A model generated the notes under the pieces. That model saw only the letters and a list, made by a program, of their open reading frames with translations. It ran no database searches and was not told where the DNA came from. Below are positions 50,468 through 53,548 of a stretch of 53,548 bases of DNA, piece after piece. Source of the DNA: an uncultured Clostridia bacterium (GTDB lineage Bacteria; Bacillota; Clostridia; Christensenellales; UBA1242); the NCBI GenBank assembly GCA_934747805.1, contig CAKVHC010000007.1, forward strand, positions 1 to 53,548, in the 5' to 3' direction. Both the position numbers and the translations under genes were made by a program. Positions within the stretch are counted from its first letter, which is position 1. Each line of letters begins with the position of its first letter.

Positions 50468-53230
50468 ATGGCAACAAGTGAAGACAAGGTTAAGCAGATT
50501 TTATCTGATAAAACTAGATCCAGTGCAGTCCAGGATTTACGCAAATTGGTGATTGACGGCGAAATTGACGTGCAGAATCTGACTGCAAAAACGCTGTACG
50601 AGTTAGTTACACGTGGTGTCATTCGTGTACGTCAGGCAGAGTCTACAGAGAGCACTCTTCCTAGAGCAGTTTCTGCTGAATGGAACAACGATGAAGAAAT
50701 TGATTTTGCTGGCAGCAATATTGAAGTCGTTGACGGCGTGCCAGTTGTGTATTTGAGCAAAATTAAGAAACGTGGCTTGACAGACGAAGAGAAGAAAAAT
50801 TTTGAGAGTGCAAATAGCAAAATGCCAAAAGCAACACCTGCGTCCACAGAGCGAAAGCCTATGACTGGCGAAGTGCTTGATGACACAAAGAGAAATACTG
50901 GTGGTGCGGCCAAGTATACTATCACTCGTGAGCCAACCGAGCCGGCTAAAGAGAAACCCGCTAAGAAGACTACTCGAAAACCAAGTAAGAAAAAAACTAC
51001 TGCCACTCCGCCAAGTGTAAATCCACATGACGTTACGGACCCAGCAGGCAAAGAAAGTCCTGAGGCTGAAGAGGAACCTAGCATTGCACATAGTGCAGTT
51101 GAGTTGGGCGAAACGCCAGAAGATGAGCTTGACGAAGTTATCGCACAATTTTATGATCTTCCTAAGAAAGTGAAGAAAAATCAATATGCGTTTGCTACCG
51201 AAGACCCTAACGTGCGTGTTCCGATCTCGCTTGCGCCTACACATATCAATCTAAAGTATGTACAGAATTTTGACATTGCGACACTTGAATCGTCCTACAA
51301 ACTTTTCTTAGGCGAAAATTACGAATCAAGCCAAGTTAAAAAATGTATTGACGACCTAAAGGGTGCATGCAAGGATTCAAAGAGTCTGAAATATAACAAA
51401 ATTAAACAAGCCCCAGCCAAATTTAAAGCAGCGATGGAAAGATTAAGTTGCTTGTTTACCTATAACATTAATTTGGACAAGATCAATTACAGTGCGTTAG
51501 ATAAATGGGCTCAGAATAAATACAAAAACGACCCAGAAAAATATAAAAAGTTTTTGGAAACTATCGTACTGTTAAACGACCCAAATAACAAAGAAGTAAA
51601 TGAATCTAACCAAGAAGTTATTAAACAAGCCAAAATCGACCTCGCCAATTACATCGGTGAATACGAAGCTGATTTGCACAAGGATGATTTGGAATATCAA
51701 AAGAAACTTAAGAATTTCCTAGACATTACGGCTGTGACAGGTGCAAGTATTGTGGGCGGACTCGCCTTGAGATATCTAATGGCAATACCTAACCATTTGA
51801 GCGACCCTTGGGGACTGTTGATGCTCTGTCTGAGCGTGAACGGTGTGCCAGTGGTCGGCATTATGGCAGGCCTTGCATTAGCAAGCGGAGCTGTGCTTGT
51901 GATTGCCAAAATTATCAAAGCTAGTATTGATAGCGCAAAGCAAAACAACAAGCAATCAAGAGCCTTGAAGCAAGCCGAAAAGAAACTCAAAGGCCATAAG
52001 CAAGGTTTGGCAGCGATTAGAAAAAAATATGGCAGGCTTTCACCAAATATGTCGGCAGATGATGTCGCAAAGTTGTTTGCAGAGCCGAAAAACAAAGAAG
52101 AAAAAGCTTTGGCAAAGAAAGCTAAGACAATTGCAGATGCTGAAGATGCATTGCAGTTGTTGGAAGGCGATAGTGTGGGCAAGAGATTGTCCAAAAAGAA
52201 GTCTTTAGTCGGCAGAAGCGGCCTTGAAAAAAAGATAGCCGCACAAGTCAAAGACGATGTTATTTACCTATTAGCTAATGAACAAGATAAAATCCAAAAA
52301 ACATTGAAAGAAAAAGGTATTGAAGGTTTGTATTTGGCTAGACTGCAGGTCGCTCTAAAACAAGCTGAAGCAGGCAAATTTGAAAGTCTAAGGGACAAGA
52401 AACTTGCCAAAGACATTGCTAAACTTAGAAAGAAAAACGCAGGCAAGCCTATTGTCGCAGCTGAAGTTGTTGCGCCTGAAGGTAAAAAGATTACAGATGC
52501 CACAAAGCTGGGTGTAGACCGAAAATACACAGAAGAAGAATATCTGAAACTCAGAGGCGGCGTCCTTAAGGAAAATGTTAGCGAAAAAACGTTGAGAGAG
52601 ATGGCAAAGAAGCAAATGCAACTTGACGAAATGTATGTCATGGATGCATTGAAGAAGTCTGCAGCTCAACAAAAGAAAAATGCCGCAAGAGACAAAAAGG
52701 ATGAGTTGAAGGCTTTGGAAAAAGAACAGCGCACCGACTCCGAAGGAAAAGTGCACTCTAAGAAAGAAATCAAAAAGGCCGTTAAGAAGACCAAAAAGGA
52801 CTTTAAAAAAGCGGGCGATAAAGCCGCACTCGACCTAATGAAAAAGACGGCAGAAGAGAAAAAAGAAAAATATCTAGCCGACCGACAGGAAATCATTGAT
52901 CGTGCTAAGGAAAGTGCTGAAATGGTTAGTCCTAGTTTGATTGCATCAGAACTGGGCAAGAAGAGCACTGAGCGTAAAGAAATTGAAGAAAAAATAGCAT
53001 CAGATACAAGAAAACAAGTGTTCGAAAGAGAACTTTCAAAAGAAACAATCCGTGTTATTGGTCACAAAACGGTTTCTGGCTTAAAGAAAGTAGGCAGTGC
53101 ACTTGGCAAACCATTCCGTGCAATGTTCCCACCAAAACAAGCACAAACAGGCACAGTACTTGGTGGCAGTCCGACAAGTGTAAAGGCGTCAGCTGATATA
53201 GCTAAGGCAAAGGGCGGAATTGCAAGATAA
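50468..53230 (+). CDS. Large charged coiled-coil membrane protein
   Basis: A 920-residue protein of no recognised family. The N-terminal ~70 residues form a helical domain (VKQILSDKTRSSAVQDLRKLV), followed by a Lys/Thr/Pro/Glu-rich disordered stretch (about 110-220) with KKTTRKPSKKK. A helical domain lies at 240-415, then a hairpin of two membrane helices (about 420-440 and 455-485). From 490 to the end it is very Lys/Glu/Ala-rich coiled coil. The topology suggests a membrane-anchored scaffold with large cytoplasmic parts. The frame is open to 50387, but that part contains the promoter, so the start is 50468. Possible internal duplication: ELKALEKEQR-like Lys/Glu repeats. Strong promoter and a clean terminator indicate high, monocistronic expression. 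Confidence 0.72.
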   Translation: MATSEDKVKQILSDKTRSSAVQDLRKLVIDGEIDVQNLTAKTLYELVTRGVIRVRQAESTESTLPRAVSAEWNNDEEIDFAGSNIEVVDGVPVVYLSKIKKRGLTDEEKKNFESANSKMPKATPASTERKPMTGEVLDDTKRNTGGAAKYTITREPTEPAKEKPAKKTTRKPSKKKTTATPPSVNPHDVTDPAGKESPEAEEEPSIAHSAVELGETPEDELDEVIAQFYDLPKKVKKNQYAFATEDPNVRVPISLAPTHINLKYVQNFDIATLESSYKLFLGENYESSQVKKCIDDLKGACKDSKSLKYNKIKQAPAKFKAAMERLSCLFTYNINLDKINYSALDKWAQNKYKNDPEKYKKFLETIVLLNDPNNKEVNESNQEVIKQAKIDLANYIGEYEADLHKDDLEYQKKLKNFLDITAVTGASIVGGLALRYLMAIPNHLSDPWGLLMLCLSVNGVPVVGIMAGLALASGAVLVIAKIIKASIDSAKQNNKQSRALKQAEKKLKGHKQGLAAIRKKYGRLSPNMSADDVAKLFAEPKNKEEKALAKKAKTIADAEDALQLLEGDSVGKRLSKKKSLVGRSGLEKKIAAQVKDDVIYLLANEQDKIQKTLKEKGIEGLYLARLQVALKQAEAGKFESLRDKKLAKDIAKLRKKNAGKPIVAAEVVAPEGKKITDATKLGVDRKYTEEEYLKLRGGVLKENVSEKTLREMAKKQMQLDEMYVMDALKKSAAQQKKNAARDKKDELKALEKEQRTDSEGKVHSKKEIKKAVKKTKKDFKKAGDKAALDLMKKTAEEKKEKYLADRQEIIDRAKESAEMVSPSLIASELGKKSTERKEIEEKIASDTRKQVFERELSKETIRVIGHKTVSGLKKVGSALGKPFRAMFPPKQAQTGTVLGGSPTSVKASADIAKAKGGIAR

Positions 53231-53237
53231 TTAAAAT

Positions 53238-53266
53238 AAAAATACGGATATGATCCGTATTTTTTT
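53238..53266 (+). terminator. Terminator of the 920-aa gene
   Basis: AAATACGGAT pairs with ATCCGTATTT around ATG, followed by a T-run; it can also work in reverse. Confidence 0.88.
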
Positions 53267-53291
53267 GTGATATGTGTAATTGTTGTATAAG

Positions 53292-53548
53292 CTATTTTTC
53301 AAACTTTACAATCTCTTTTTTGTTGATATCTACGAAACCAGCATATCCATTTTGCATGAGTTTGTCTAGTTGGAAGCGGACATTTTTCTGTTTTAAGAAA
53401 ATTGCCACGTCGTAATCTTTTTGCAATTCTGTTTTATATGCAAACACTTCTTTGCTAGAATTTTCTGATGAATATAGCAATGCCAGTTTTTTCTCAACAG
53501 TAGGCATCAAGTTGTGTTCGGTCACGAGCATAATTGTTGGCTCAAGTC
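53292..53548 (-). CDS. Partial gene cut by the window edge, unknown
   Basis: The last 84 or so residues of a gene whose 5' part lies beyond the window; the frame is open through the edge (reading Leu-Glu-Pro-Thr-Ile-Met-Leu at the boundary), so the in-frame Met at 53531 is probably not the start. The visible part is a mix of helix and strand: YSSENSSKEVFAYKTELQKDYDVAIFLKQKNVRFQLDKL, then a terminal strand GYAGFVDINKKEIVKFEK. A C-terminal anticodon-binding-like or regulatory domain is possible, but I do not recognise it. It converges with the 920-aa gene across the terminator. Confidence 0.55.
   Translation of the reverse strand, partial: LEPTIMLVTEHNLMPTVEKKLALLYSSENSSKEVFAYKTELQKDYDVAIFLKQKNVRFQLDKLMQNGYAGFVDINKKEIVKFEK

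Noticed and set aside
51697..52641. Long open frames on the minus strand inside the 920-aa gene
   Set aside because: They are antisense to a Lys/Glu/Ala-rich gene; the codon pattern of the sense frame produces Ser/Leu/Phe-rich antisense products without ribosome binding sites.

Overview
The window looks like a stretch of chromosome from a low-GC, Gram-positive (Bacillota, Clostridia-like) bacterium, probably an uncultured gut-associated lineage. The reasons are purine-rich AGGAG-type ribosome binding sites, TTGACA/TATAAT promoters, many hairpin plus T-run terminators between genes, an LtaS-type lipoteichoic acid synthase, a DnaD/DnaI-type primosome pair, a SipW-type signal peptidase with TasA-like partners, many lipoproteins, and an M60 (mucin-targeting family) peptidase. 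Both tRNAs carry a genomically encoded CCA. No rRNA, CRISPR array, integrase, transposase or prophage was seen. The taxonomic reading is inference.

Layout. 0-2 kb: a seven-AT-hook DNA-binding protein, then a two-gene operon (SPFH/zinc-ribbon protein and DUF1858 protein) on the minus strand. 2-6.8 kb: LTA synthase and secA. 6.8-8.65 kb: an AT-richer island with a DUF4268-like ORF, a transglutaminase-like protein and about 760 bp of gene-free DNA holding large inverted repeats, including a 152-nt structured element. 8.65-11.9 kb: a membrane-anchored TasA-like protein, a lipoprotein, a small unknown protein and a CrtO-like acyltransferase-family membrane protein. 12-14.7 kb: a BclA-like collagen protein convergent with a LysR regulator, then an unknown gene. 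14.8-17.1 kb: CYTH protein, tRNA-Arg(TCG), signal peptidase I, radC. 17.2-23.8 kb: a large anchored M60 metallopeptidase, a membrane-anchored unknown, two tandem YwaF-like membrane proteins (one with a nine-base homopolymer in its coding sequence) and tRNA-Arg(ACG). 23.9-30.7 kb: a 514-aa unknown, asd and aspartokinase (the first two steps from aspartate toward lysine, threonine and methionine), a degenerate ImmA/IrrE-like protein with a coupled partner, a membrane/coiled-coil protein and a DegV protein. 30.7-36.9 kb: an ABC exporter whose ATPase motifs are all degraded, a DnaD-DnaI-like pair with a small unknown, and an M1-family lipoprotein. 37.1-49.4 kb: an envelope cluster made of a 2650-aa lipoprotein of about 23 FN3-like modules ending in GLUG-type repeats, a SipW-type signal peptidase and three SipW-substrate-like surface proteins. 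49.8-53.5 kb: dUTPase, a 920-aa charged coiled-coil membrane protein, and the 3' end of an unrecognised gene cut by the window edge.

The window is dominated by envelope biology: secretion (SecA, two signal peptidases of different type), wall polymer synthesis, and very large anchored surface proteins. The best candidates for new biology are the SipW/TasA-like cluster with its giant modular lipoprotein, the ATPase-dead ABC protein, the metal-site-lost ImmA-like protein with its partner, the structured intergenic element near 8.4 kb, and a set of promoters placed so close to start codons that the mRNAs should be leaderless. These leaderless genes are mostly envelope genes.
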